This document shows, in pieces, positions 1-9,100 of a stretch of 64,000 nt of DNA; within the stretch, counting starts at the first letter, position 1, and the number at the start of each line of letters is the position of its first letter. The notes beneath the pieces were generated by a model that was not told the origin of the DNA, searched no databases, and was given only the letters and a program-made list of their open reading frames with translations. The translations under genes and the position numbers were made by a program. The DNA is from Polyangium sp. y55x31. GTDB lineage: Bacteria > Myxococcota_A > Polyangia > Polyangiales > Polyangiaceae. The stretch is taken from positions 434,001 to 498,000 of the forward strand of contig NZ_JARZHG010000004.1 of assembly GCF_029946505.1 (NCBI RefSeq). Direction: 5' to 3'.

Positions 1-2
1 TC

Positions 3-1079
3 GGCGCATGCACCGAGAGCAAGTGTGCCGACGCCTGGGAGCCGACGCCGACGCAGGATGCGCCCGCCGCGCGCTCGCATCACGTCGCCGTGTGGACCGG
101 CGCGAAGATGATCGTCTGGAGCGGCAACACCGCGGGCGGCACCACGAACACCGGCGCCATGCTCGACCTCGGCACGGGCGCGTGGACGCCGACGAGCACC
201 GCGAACGTCCCGCCGCCGCGCACGCGCGCCCACGCCGTCTGGACCGGCACGCACATGGTCGTCTGGGGCGGCGAGAACGGCACGCCCGTCAAGACGGGCG
301 GCGTGTTCAACCCCATCTCGAACACGTGGTCGGCGATGACCACGGCCGGCGCGCCCTCGCCGCGCTCGGGTCACACGATGGTGTGGACCGGCTCGAAGGT
401 GATCGTGTGGGGCGGGTTCGACGGGACGAACTACCTCGGCGACGGCGGCGCGTACGACGTGACCGAGGACCGCTGGGATCCGCTCCCCGCGGGCGGCACG
501 CCGCCGAGCCCGCGCTCGGATCACTCGGCCGTGTGGACCGGCTCGGACATGATCGTGTTCGGCGGCTACGGCTTCAACGGCGTCGAGGTCACCTACCTCG
601 GCGACGGCGCCGAGTTCGATCCGGGCACGGGCGTCTGGAGCGCCGTGAAGGACGGCCAGCCGCCGGCGCGCGCGCGTCACGCGGCCGAGTGGACGGGCAC
701 CGAGATGATCGTCTGGGGCGGCTACGACCTGCTCGGGCCCGCCTCGATCGGCGCGCGGTACAAGCCGAAGATCGAGTGGAGCTTCATGACGACCGAGGGC
801 GCGCCCGACCTCCGGCAGTACCACACGGCCGTGTGGATCGCGCCGCGCCTCATCGTGTGGGGCGGCCAGAACGTCGACGGCACCTACCTCAACACGGGCT
901 CGCTCTACAACCCGGCGACGAACACCTGGAGCGCGAAGCCGATCCCGACCGCGCCCGTCGGCCGCGCGCATCACACGGCCATCAGCACGGGCAGCAAGAT
1001 GGTCATCTGGGGCGGCGTCACGCCCGGCGGCGGCGTCACGAACACCGGCGGCATCCTCGATCCGTCGATCCTCCCCTGA
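3..1079 (+). CDS. Kelch-repeat protein, 3' part (5' end outside window)
   Basis: The reading frame is open from the first bases of the window, so the true start lies upstream. The visible part holds seven repeats of about 45-55 residues, each built around a core like WTGxxMIVWGG, followed by the N/D-rich turn and 'NTW' segment typical of kelch beta-propeller blades. The family is known for protein-protein or carbohydrate binding, and secreted forms are common in myxobacteria. No catalytic domain is visible. An internal ATG at 90 falls inside the first visible repeat and is unlikely to be the start. The gene ends 3 bp before the next lipoprotein gene on the same strand, suggesting cotranscription. 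The ligand is unknown. Confidence 0.85.
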   Translation, partial: GACTESKCADAWEPTPTQDAPAARSHHVAVWTGAKMIVWSGNTAGGTTNTGAMLDLGTGAWTPTSTANVPPPRTRAHAVWTGTHMVVWGGENGTPVKTGGVFNPISNTWSAMTTAGAPSPRSGHTMVWTGSKVIVWGGFDGTNYLGDGGAYDVTEDRWDPLPAGGTPPSPRSDHSAVWTGSDMIVFGGYGFNGVEVTYLGDGAEFDPGTGVWSAVKDGQPPARARHAAEWTGTEMIVWGGYDLLGPASIGARYKPKIEWSFMTTEGAPDLRQYHTAVWIAPRLIVWGGQNVDGTYLNTGSLYNPATNTWSAKPIPTAPVGRAHHTAISTGSKMVIWGGVTPGGGVTNTGGILDPSILP

Positions 1080-1082
1080 TCG

Positions 1083-2114
1083 ATGCGCTGGGCGCGCCTC
1101 GCCCTCGCGCTCTCTTGCCTCCTCGGGCTCGCGTCGTGCACGAACGAGCGACGCGAACCCGAGGCGGACACGACGCTCGTCCTCGCCGCCTACTCCGCGC
1201 CGCGTGACGCCTTCGAACGCGGCATCCTCCCGGCCTTTCAGAAGCAGTACGAGGCCCGCACGGGCAAGCGCCTCCGCGTGCGCGCCTCGTACCTCGCGAG
1301 CGGCGCGCAGTCTCGCGCCGTCGCCTCCGGCTTTCCGGCCGACGTCGTCGTGCTCGCGCTCGCCCCGGACGTCACGCGCCTGGAGAAGGAAAAGCTCATC
1401 ACGCACGACTGGCGCAAGCGTGGCCGGCGCGGCTCCTTCACCACCTCGGTCGTGGCCCTCGCGGTTCGTCCGGGCAACCCCAAGGGCATCACGGGGTTTC
1501 CCGATCTCGCGCGCCCCGGCCTCGACGTGCTCATGCCGAACCCGAAGACGAGCGGCGGGGCGATGTGGAACGTCAGCGCGCTCTGGGCCTCGGCGCTCCG
1601 CGGCCATGCGGGCGTCGCCGCGAACGACGAGGCCGCCGCGCAGGGGTATCTCCGCGGCGTCTTGAAGAACGTCGCCATCGCGGACAAGGGCGCGCGCGAG
1701 AGCCTCATCACGTTCGAGAAGGGCGTCGGCGACGTGGCCGTCACCTACGAGAGCGAGGTCTTCGCGGGCCGCGCCGCGGGCCGCACCTACGACATGGTGA
1801 TCCCCTCCTCGACGATGGTCGTCGAGGTCATGGCGGCCGTCGTGGACACGAACGCCAAGAAGCACGCCCTCTTGACGGAGGCCGAGGCCTTCGTCGATTA
1901 TTTGAGCTCCAACGAGGCCCAGCACATCCTCGCGACGTACGGCTTCCGCAGCGACGACGCCGAGGTACGCGCCGCGCACGCCGCCGCGTTCCCCGAGGTG
2001 AAGGATCCCGTGCGGATCGACGCGCTCGGCGGCTGGGACGAGGTCGTGCCGAAGCTCTTCGGCAAGGACGGCGTCTTTCCGCGCACGTGGGAGACCGTGT
2101 ACGCGGAGCCTTGA
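1083..2114 (+). CDS. Sulfate/thiosulfate-binding periplasmic protein (ABC transporter solute-binding lipoprotein)
   Basis: This is a 343-residue protein. It begins with a hydrophobic signal and a lipobox (LASC), so it is predicted to be a lipid-anchored periplasmic protein. The body matches the Sbp/CysP family: a segment like ASGAQSRAV followed by 'PADVVVLAL', the 'NPKGI' stretch, 'NPKTSGGA' and a later 'VGDVAVTYESE' block, which are the family's anion-pocket and hinge signatures. It would capture sulfate or a related oxyanion. No CysT/CysW/CysA permease or ATPase gene is adjacent, so its transporter must lie elsewhere, or it may act as a stand-alone binder. It lies 3 bp downstream of the kelch gene and converges almost end-to-end with the protease gene (3 bp between stops). 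Confidence 0.85.
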   Translation: MRWARLALALSCLLGLASCTNERREPEADTTLVLAAYSAPRDAFERGILPAFQKQYEARTGKRLRVRASYLASGAQSRAVASGFPADVVVLALAPDVTRLEKEKLITHDWRKRGRRGSFTTSVVALAVRPGNPKGITGFPDLARPGLDVLMPNPKTSGGAMWNVSALWASALRGHAGVAANDEAAAQGYLRGVLKNVAIADKGARESLITFEKGVGDVAVTYESEVFAGRAAGRTYDMVIPSSTMVVEVMAAVVDTNAKKHALLTEAEAFVDYLSSNEAQHILATYGFRSDDAEVRAAHAAAFPEVKDPVRIDALGGWDEVVPKLFGKDGVFPRTWETVYAEP

Positions 2115-2117
2115 GCG

Positions 2118-3257
2118 TTACTCGAGCGCGCCTTCTTCCACCACGGCGACGAACTTGTCCTGCTTCTTCTGCTGCGCCCACATCACGGCCTGACGTGGCC
2201 GGATGAAGCCCGCGCCCTGCTGGATCTTCGGGTACTGCGGCATCGGCGCGGCCGTCGCGAGCAGGCCCTCGCGGATCTGCGCGGGCGTGAGGCTCGGGTT
2301 CGCTTCGAGCATCTGCGCCGCCACGCTCGCCGCGATCGGCGCGGCGAACGACGTCCCGTCGACGTGCTGGTAGTCGACGCCGATGTATTTCTGCCGGTTG
2401 ATGCGCGCGCTCACGGCGTCGATGAGCCCGTTCACGCTGCTACGCTCCTCGTGGCTCGCGCGCTGCTTCTGCTCTGAAAAACCCTGCTCCACGGAGAGCT
2501 CTTCGAGCACGGAGAGGAGCTGGAAGAGCGCGACCGCCTCGCGTGCGACGAGCGTGCCGGGCAGCATCGGCGCGGGCACCCAGATCGCGGGGGCGACGAG
2601 GTCCGGCTTGTCGAGGCCTTCGCGGATCGTGCCGTAGCTCGACGGCCAGAGCGACGCGTCCCCTTCCCGCTCGCCCTTGTCGTCGAGCCCGCCCACGGTG
2701 ATCGCCTCGGGCGCGGATGCGGGCGGGCGCGAGGGCCTCCCGGGCGTGTTGCCTGCGGCGGCGAAGACCGTGATCCCCGCGGCGACGACCTCGGCCACGG
2801 CGGCCTCGACCTCGGCGAGGTCGGGATCATTCGACGGCGCGGCGAGCGACACGTTGATCACGCGGATGCCGAGGTGCGGGTAACGCAGCGGCAAACGGAT
2901 CGCGTGGGCGACGTTCTTGCCCGTGATCTTTCCCTCGCTGCTCAGCGCCTTGACGAGCACGACCTCGGCTTCCGAGGCGAGCCCGCGGTAACGACCGCCC
3001 GACACGTAGCCGTTTCCTGCTGCGGTGCAGGCGGTCATCGTCCCGTGCCACGACGCGGCGCGTGGCGTGAAGAAGTCGTCGGCGACGGCCTCGTCACGCG
3101 TTGCGTCGGCGTACGCCTTGATCCGGCGCTTCGGGCGCATGAGGTCGGGGTGCGGGTAGAAGCCGCTGTCGACGAGGGCGATGACGACGCCGCGGCCGGT
3201 GAAGCGGGGGTTGGCGTCGAGGCGCTCGGGGATGGAGAGGAGCTGGGGGCGGGCCAT
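2118..3257 (-). CDS. S8 family serine peptidase (subtilisin-like)
   Basis: The subtilase triad is visible: Asp about residue 30 in ALVDSGF, His about residue 71 in SWHGTMTA, and Ser about residue 303 in GTSFAAP. The oxyanion Asn sits in 'AAAGNTPG'. I chose the ATG at 3257 (379 residues). The open frame continues upstream to 3611, but that extension looks like non-coding sequence and would overlap the divergent promoter region. No clear Shine-Dalgarno sequence precedes 3257 and no signal peptide is obvious, so this may be a cytoplasmic or leaderless protease. An unusual insertion of about 60 residues between the oxyanion and Ser motifs contains an EQGFSEQKQ-like helical stretch. The substrate is unknown. 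Confidence 0.88.
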   Translation of the reverse strand: MARPQLLSIPERLDANPRFTGRGVVIALVDSGFYPHPDLMRPKRRIKAYADATRDEAVADDFFTPRAASWHGTMTACTAAGNGYVSGGRYRGLASEAEVVLVKALSSEGKITGKNVAHAIRLPLRYPHLGIRVINVSLAAPSNDPDLAEVEAAVAEVVAAGITVFAAAGNTPGRPSRPPASAPEAITVGGLDDKGEREGDASLWPSSYGTIREGLDKPDLVAPAIWVPAPMLPGTLVAREAVALFQLLSVLEELSVEQGFSEQKQRASHEERSSVNGLIDAVSARINRQKYIGVDYQHVDGTSFAAPIAASVAAQMLEANPSLTPAQIREGLLATAAPMPQYPKIQQGAGFIRPRQAVMWAQQKKQDKFVAVVEEGALE

Positions 3258-3525
3258 CGGGGGCGTGGTTGTGACACCGAACGAGGGTGGAGGGCAATGG
3301 ATGGGAGCGGGGGAAACGGACGACGCGTCGTGTGGCACAGCGCATCGGGATCGCGGGGGGCGGCGACGATCCGGACGCGGCTCGTTTTTTCGAAAAGATG
3401 CGGTGGAAATGGCACCAATGCCGACGGCGCCATTTTCGGTCGGCCGAACGCTTGCATTGCGAACATTCGTGCGAGCGCCGAGATCCGCGTGGCGCTGTGC
3501 TGTGCTTCCGTACCCTGTAACACCC

Positions 3526-3554
3526 TTGACTTCGAGGTTTTTCTCCGTTCTAAT
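3526..3554 (+). promoter_or_regulatory. Sigma-70-like promoter of the terpene synthase gene
   Basis: A TTGACT hexamer at 3526-3531 is followed after 17 bp by TCTAAT at 3549-3554; each matches 5 of 6 consensus bases. Transcription would begin near 3561, downstream of the in-frame ATG at 3553, so that codon cannot be used from this promoter. This supports the ATG at 3601, which has its own GGAGG at 3591-3595. Confidence 0.6.
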
Positions 3555-3600
3555 GGAAGCGGGAATCGTTGGCAAAACGCGGTCGCGCCTGGAGGGCCTC

Positions 3601-4578
3601 ATGAACCTCATGGGTTCTGCCTTATATTGTCCGCTACCTTCGGCGCTCCATCCGAACGGCGCGGAAGCGCAGGCCGCGACGCTCCGGTGGGCGCGCAGCC
3701 ACGAGCTTCTCCCGACGGAGACCGGCTACGCGCGGCTCGAAAAAATTCAGCTCGGAACCCTCGCGGCACGATTTTTCCCCGGTATCGGCGCCGAAGCATT
3801 ACAAATCGCGACGGACTGGCTCGCGCTGTTTTTCCTGACGGACGATCTGAGCGAACGGCTGGAGGTTCATCCGATCGATACCGCTACATTGCTGGGTCGA
3901 CAGGTGAACGTCCTGCGTGGAACCGATCCGCCGCGAGGCGACGTCCCGATGGCGCAGGCGTTCGCGGATCTCCGGCTGCGGATGACGAATACGTTCTCCG
4001 AGGCCTGGTTCGCGCGTTTCGTCGACAAGGTCGCCGATCTATTCGCCGGTTTTGCCTGGGAGGCGATCAATCGACGAAACCGGTTCATCCCGCACGCGGA
4101 GCTTTATCTGGAGGCGCGGAAGACCACGATTGGCCTGTATCCGCTCATCGAGCTCGCCGACGCGGATCGGGCCCGGCCGTCGGGGACGGCGGCCCGGAAG
4201 CGGCCGGAGGTCTCGCAGTTCGAAAGCCAGGCTTGCCTGCTCGTGGGAATGGCGAACGACCTGTTCACTTATGCGCGGGAGCTCGAAGAGGGCGATTACC
4301 ACAACCTCGTCCTCGTGCTCATGCGCGAGAAAGGAATCGGCGCCGCGCAGGCGGAGGAGCTCGTGATTGGCATGCACAACGAGCGCATGCGCCAGTGGTT
4401 CCAGCTCTCGGAGCGACTACGCCAAGACGACCCCGACGAGGGCACGCGCCGCTTCGTCACCGCGCTCGGGCATCTGCTCCGTGGCCACCTGGATTGGGCC
4501 TACGAAAATGGGCGGTATCAAATATCTCCCACCTTGCCGCCCCGAGCTGCGGTCCGGCCGGACGAAGGCCCGGTTTAG
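3601..4578 (+). CDS. Class I terpene synthase (sesquiterpene-type cyclase)
   Basis: This 325-residue protein would cyclise a linear prenyl diphosphate, probably farnesyl diphosphate, in the cytoplasm. The motifs of bacterial class I terpene synthases are in order. There is an N-terminal 'YCPLPSALHP' segment, an acidic metal site DDLSE at residues 81-85 (a DDxxE variant of DDxxD), and the NSE triad N219-D220-x-x-T223-x-x-x-E227 in NDLFTYARE. The C-terminal RY pair (305-306) is also present. The start at 3601 is chosen because GGAGG lies 5 bp upstream and the promoter at 3526-3554 excludes the earlier ATG at 3553. The 3' end overlaps the convergent unknown gene by 4 bp. Product and chain length cannot be read from sequence. 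No prenyltransferase or P450 is adjacent. Confidence 0.88.
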   Translation: MNLMGSALYCPLPSALHPNGAEAQAATLRWARSHELLPTETGYARLEKIQLGTLAARFFPGIGAEALQIATDWLALFFLTDDLSERLEVHPIDTATLLGRQVNVLRGTDPPRGDVPMAQAFADLRLRMTNTFSEAWFARFVDKVADLFAGFAWEAINRRNRFIPHAELYLEARKTTIGLYPLIELADADRARPSGTAARKRPEVSQFESQACLLVGMANDLFTYARELEEGDYHNLVLVLMREKGIGAAQAEELVIGMHNERMRQWFQLSERLRQDDPDEGTRRFVTALGHLLRGHLDWAYENGRYQISPTLPPRAAVRPDEGPV

Positions 4579-5042
4579 CTGCTCGCGCTCGCCATTTGCG
4601 CGAGGAGCCCGGGGTTCTGCATCGCGGTGGTGAGCGCGGAGCCCATCATGTCACGCAGAAACGACGCAAAATAATCGGCAACCCAATCGGAAAGTTCACT
4701 CGGCGAGGCGGTGGGCGAGGCGGAGGGGAATCCGTGCATCACATCCATCGAGATGATCAGGCTGACGCTCGCCGCGCCGTACAGGAGCTTGGGCAGCGCC
4801 TCGCCGTTCGTGACGAGACCCGGGATGACCGTCTCCAGGTAGAACGTCCGCTTCTCGCTGCTCTCCTCGACGAGGGCCTCGGACATGATCGCGACGTACC
4901 CGGCGATGATCTGCTGCAGATCTTGGCGCTGGTAATCCTTCGCCTGGGTGAGCTCGACGGCACGGACGAGCGCGTCCGTGTACTTTTCGACGTTCGCTTG
5001 GATGAACCGAGCGAGCTGCAGGCGATCGCCTTCGGTGAGCAT
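4575..5042 (-). CDS. Unknown small helical protein, paralogue of the protein at 5627-6046
   Basis: I do not recognise the family. The 155-residue protein is predicted to be mostly alpha-helical, with a short Ser/Pro/Ala hinge at about residues 106-116. It shares a core with the protein at 5627-6046: an 'LQQIIAGYVAIMSEAL' helix, then TVIPGLVTNGE aligning with TVIPGMIAQGE, then a hydrophobic helix. No signal peptide or cysteine is seen. Its stop codon lies inside the end of the terpene synthase gene (4-bp convergent overlap). It is transcribed away from its paralogue across a shared 584-bp region. A role linked to the terpene synthase is possible but unproven. Confidence 0.7.
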   Translation of the reverse strand: MLTEGDRLQLARFIQANVEKYTDALVRAVELTQAKDYQRQDLQQIIAGYVAIMSEALVEESSEKRTFYLETVIPGLVTNGEALPKLLYGAASVSLIISMDVMHGFPSASPTASPSELSDWVADYFASFLRDMMGSALTTAMQNPGLLAQMASASS

Positions 5043-5626
5043 GGTGGCATGCTACCACAACGTCCGCCCAGGGTAATACCGCGTTCGCCTCGGTCATCCG
5101 GGCATCCCTCGCGCCAAGACGTGACACACATCACGTTTGTTTGGCGTATGTGCCGCTCTCGCCTCCCGCAGCCCTGGAATCCTGCACCCTGAGGAACGCG
5201 CGACAGGACAAGCCCCCCGGGCGCCGGGTGCTCCTCCGGTTCGTCACGGCGCGGCAGCCACACCTTGGCGTCCACGTCGGCCCACACCGGGAGGCGCCGC
5301 CACGATGAGCCGAGCGCGGCGAAAGCCAAGGCATTTCAGGTTCCTGCGGTTCGCGCCCATTGAACGCAGCGCCCCATTCACGACCCGCAAATACGTTTGT
5401 CTCGGGAGGGACGAGCGAACGTAACCCTTCCCCTCGCGCCCCGCGCCCACGCCCGTCCCCCCGCAAGAGCCGACCACAGCCCGCGAACGAGACCGGCACC
5501 TCGTGAATGAGGGCGCGGCAAGCGGACGACCGGGGGACGACCTCGAGCCGCGGGAGGCCTCGACGCCTGCGGAGCCGCACAGTCGACGCTTGTAGGCCGC
5601 TTCGATGCATGGTAACTAGGCGGTCT
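5043..5626. other. 584-bp divergent intergenic region between the two paralogous small genes
   Basis: No convincing coding sequence is seen; the open frames here are arginine/proline-rich shadows. The region must hold promoters for both flanking genes. Its most notable element is the perfect 6+6 bp palindrome at 5119-5136. I could not identify clear -35/-10 pairs. Confidence 0.5.
5119..5136. promoter_or_regulatory. CRP/FNR-type palindrome ACGTGA-N6-TCACGT
   Basis: ACGTGA, six bases (cacaca), then TCACGT form a perfect inverted repeat. It closely resembles the CRP-superfamily operator TGTGA-N6-TCACA. It lies 77 bp upstream of the start at 5042 (minus strand) and in the leader region of the 5627 gene, so it could control either or both. 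The regulator is not in the window. Confidence 0.45.
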
Positions 5627-6046
5627 ATGGAACCCTGGGCTCGTGAATTCCTGGACGCGTACACGGCGGCGATCCCCGATGCCGCACAGGCACTGCTCGA
5701 CTCGCTCAACAAGGACCCGACGCGGAAGGGTCAGTACAAACTCGACGACATGGCGCAGGTTCTCCAGGGCGGTTTGGCCATGGCGAGAGAGTACCTCGAG
5801 CAAGGCACGACCGAGATCCGGGACACGTACGTGAACACGGTCATCCCCGGCATGATCGCGCAAGGCGAGACCCCGGAAATGGTGGTGTCCCAGTCGTACT
5901 TCGCCGGCATCATCCAGACGGTGAGCATCTTCGCCAAGATCCGGCCGGAGTTCAGGCGCGAGGCGACGGAGTTCTGGGCCTGGTGGGGGATGCAGTACAT
6001 GCGCGAGCAATACAAGGTCGCCGTGGAGTGCGCCGGAGCCCCCTGA
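5627..6046 (+). CDS. Unknown small protein, paralogue of the protein at 4575-5042
   Basis: I do not recognise the family. This 139-residue, probably helical, soluble protein shares the TVIPG-x-x-x-x-GE core and the preceding helix with the protein at 4575-5042, about 30 % similar by eye over the central region. The C-terminus is aromatic-rich (FWAWWGMQYM), unlike its paralogue. I chose the ATG at 5627, with AGGCGG 3 bp upstream; an in-frame ATG at 5609 is an alternative. The gene faces the end of the PKS operon, with a hairpin between them, so it is not part of that transcript. Confidence 0.7.
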   Translation: MEPWAREFLDAYTAAIPDAAQALLDSLNKDPTRKGQYKLDDMAQVLQGGLAMAREYLEQGTTEIRDTYVNTVIPGMIAQGETPEMVVSQSYFAGIIQTVSIFAKIRPEFRREATEFWAWWGMQYMREQYKVAVECAGAP

Positions 6047-6084
6047 GCATCCGAGCTCCCAGCCGCTTCGGCGTGCATGCCACC

Positions 6085-6122
6085 GGGTCGGCCTAGCAGT
6101 CTCCTCCGCCGTCAGCCGACCC
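6085..6122. terminator. 8-bp inverted repeat between convergent transcripts
   Basis: GGGTCGGC at 6085-6092 and GCCGACCC at 6115-6122 form a perfect GC-rich stem with a 22-nt loop, placed between the stop codons of the 5627 gene and the PKS operon. There is no T tract, so it would be a non-canonical, possibly bidirectional terminator. Confidence 0.4.
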
Positions 6123-6138
6123 CTCCGTCACGAAGCCC

Positions 6139-9100
6139 TCACGCCCCATCACGCGACGCCTCGAGAACGAGCCCGAGGATCCGCGCGATCTCGGCTGAGG
6201 TCGGCTCCAGGACGACATTCAAGTGATTCCCCGGTAGCTCGTGCACCTGCACCGAGCCCGTGACGAGGCGCCGCCAGCCCAGGGACGGCTCTCGTGGCGA
6301 CCGCGTCATGAGCGCGAGGCGGTCGATGCTGTCCCGGGTCGCGAGCACGGTCATGGAGCCGCCGTACGGCTGCGGCACGTAATCGATCAGGGCATTGAAA
6401 TGCGCCCGGTACACGCCCAACAAATGGGTCGACTCGCTCAGATCCGGCGGTAAGCCCAGCATCGCGCCAATGCTGCGGGCGAGCCGCGAAACGGCCTCCT
6501 CTCGCCCGATGTCGGCCAGCGTCGACACGTCGTAATCGGGATCGACGAACCGCGCAGCCTGCGCCAGACGTGTGGCGAGGTCTCCCGCCTCCAGGGCGGG
6601 AACGTCCACGATCACCAGCGCTTCGACCGTCTCTCCTGCAATTTGCAGGATCCTGGCCATCTCGTAGGCAACGAGCCCGCCGAACGAGTATCCCCCCAGC
6701 CGATAAGGCCCGCGGGGTGCCACCGTTCGCATCGCCTCGATGAACCGGGCAGCCAGGGTCTCGACACGATCGCAAGGGGGAGCATCCGAATCGATCCCGG
6801 GCGCGTCGAAGGCATGAAAGGGGCGTTCCTTCCCCAAGCGGCGCGCGAGCGATTGATAAATGAGCGCGGATCCCGTGAGCGGCGGCGTCCAGAACATCGG
6901 CGGTCCGTCGCCGCCTCTGGTGAGCTCGATGCAAAGCCCCCGCTCACCGCGCGACCTCGAACCCGCCGCCACGCTCCCCTCGCCGGAACGAATCGCCGTC
7001 GCGACGTGGCCGACCAGCGCATCGATGCTGGGATTCTCCAGCAGGATCTTGAGCGGGAGGACCAGGTCGAAGGCTCCACGCAGGCGGCCGAGGAGCTGCG
7101 CGCCCATGATCGAATCCATGCCGAATGTGGAGAGCGCCTGATGACCCGGCAGGCGGTCGTTGGGATCGGCGTGAAGCACGTGCGCGACGAGACGACGCAC
7201 GGCGCCTTCGACGATGTGCCGCGCCCCTTCCTCGTTCGCCTCGACGATACGCCTCCGCAACGAAGCCGCGCCTTCGACCGTCGCCGGAACATCCCCGCTC
7301 GCCTCGAGCCGCGAACGAGCGGGGCCGACCTGTTTTGGCGCCCGAAGATGCGCCCAGTCCGCCCATCCGACGATCGCCGCAGGGCGGTCCATCGCGAGCA
7401 TGTGCTCGAGCGCCTCGAAGAGGCGAGGAGCGGGTATTCCTTCGATTCCCACCGCGACGAGCTCGTCCTCCAGCTCGGACATGGGCGCGCGCACCTCGAG
7501 GAGGGGGAAGACGTGCGCGATCGTGATGCGATGGCTGGTTCGACGGCGACGACGGGCGAACGCGTCGACCACCGCCGCCGCCACGGCGCTCGCGCCGAGC
7601 CCCTCCCAGCCGAGAAGCGCAGGCGCGGGCGAGAACAGGACGAAAAAGTCCAATCGATGGTTCGCCGTCAGCGAATGCAGCGTAAAACAGGGGAGGCATT
7701 GGGCCTCCACGACCGTGGCGAGCTCCCGCCGTGTCTCCGCGTCCGTCAGGCGGCGAGCGTCCTCCACGCCGTATCCAACCTGGAAGATCCCTGCAATCGG
7801 GTTCGATGCACGTGAAAGCACGCGCCTCATGACCTCCTCGTCCGCCGCGTCGGCTCCCCGGATGTCGACGCGCGCTCCGAGCGCTTCGAGCTCCCGAACC
7901 CACGTCGGCACGAGCCCCATGCGGTGTGGCTCGTCGACGAGCAGCAAATTGCGCGCGCCGCGCATGACCAGCCATCGCGCGGCCTCTTGGCCCAGAACGG
8001 AAAGCGCGCCGGTGATCAGATACGTGCATTCGGGACGAACCTCGATGGCCCGATGGACGGGGAGCGAGATCGGCGCGAGACGGGCGACGAAGCGCGCGGC
8101 GCCTCGAAGGGCGGACCATTCCTCCCCCGAGGACCGCAGCGACTCCGCGAGGAGGCGCGTTTCCTCCGCGTTCGGCGTGGGTTCGAGGTCGACGATCCCT
8201 CCCCAGACGGCGGGGAGCTCCTGCGACAGCACACGCCCGAGGCCCCAGAGTCCGGCCGGCCCCGGCGAGACGTCGATGCCGCCCGCGTCTTGCGCGCCGC
8301 GCGTGACGAGCCACAACCTGGGAGCGGTCGCTCGTGATGCGAGGAGGTCGGCAATCGCGAGCGCCACGAGCGCGTGCCGGGACGTCGACGCCTCGACCGC
8401 AGCGGCAGAGAATGCCTCGTGCCCCAGTTCGTCGAGCGCGCCCATGTAGACGATCCCTGCGAAGTCGAGCGAAGAGGCGAGCAGGAGGTCGAGCTTGTCG
8501 ATCCCGTGCTCGAGCTGCGCGGCCGGCAACGTCACGACCGCGTCGCCTGTGCCCTGGAGCTGCGTCGCCAATGCGAGCCCTGTTCCTCCCGCGTCCGCGA
8601 TGACGAGCCACGCACGCCGCCCCGTCCGTTCGTGGCGCGGAGCCGGCGCGGGCTCCCAGACGAAATCGGCGAACGCACCGTCGAAGGGATGTTTCCCGCG
8701 GGCGCGGAATACGGCCTCTGGATCCTCTGCTCGTAGATCGATTCGTTGAACCGAGGACAGGACGTCCCCCGCTTCGCTCACGAGCTCGGCGCTCACGCAG
8801 CCGGACGACGTATCTCTCTCGACCCAGCGCGCACGCAGCCACGCGCGGCCCTCCACGGAAGCGGGGGACACGAGAAAGCCGTCGACGGCCTCGATCGCCC
8901 AGGAATGCCCGTGCGCCGCGGGATGCGTGATCGAGACGAGCGCGGCGACGGCTCGAGGGAGCGCGCCCACGGCATCGGGGGCGGCCGTGCCCCGCACGAG
9001 CAGCTCGCTGCCATTCCGCAGAACCTCTTCCACACGAAAAACGTCATCATCGAGGCCCAGCGCCCCGAGCCGCGCCTCCCAGAGCGACGGAGCCATGTCC

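Noticed and set aside
3258-3611. N-terminal extension of the subtilase
   Set aside because: It has no protease-like sequence and runs over the promoter region of the divergent terpene synthase gene.
5137-5626. Possible small genes in the divergent intergenic region
   Set aside because: The frames are short, compositionally biased and lack ribosome sites or similarity to anything recognised.
7550-8040. Frameshift as the cause of the odd KR in the terminal PKS module
   Set aside because: The frame is open through the whole region, length is normal and flanking KR-like segments align, so substitution rather than frameshift explains the losses.
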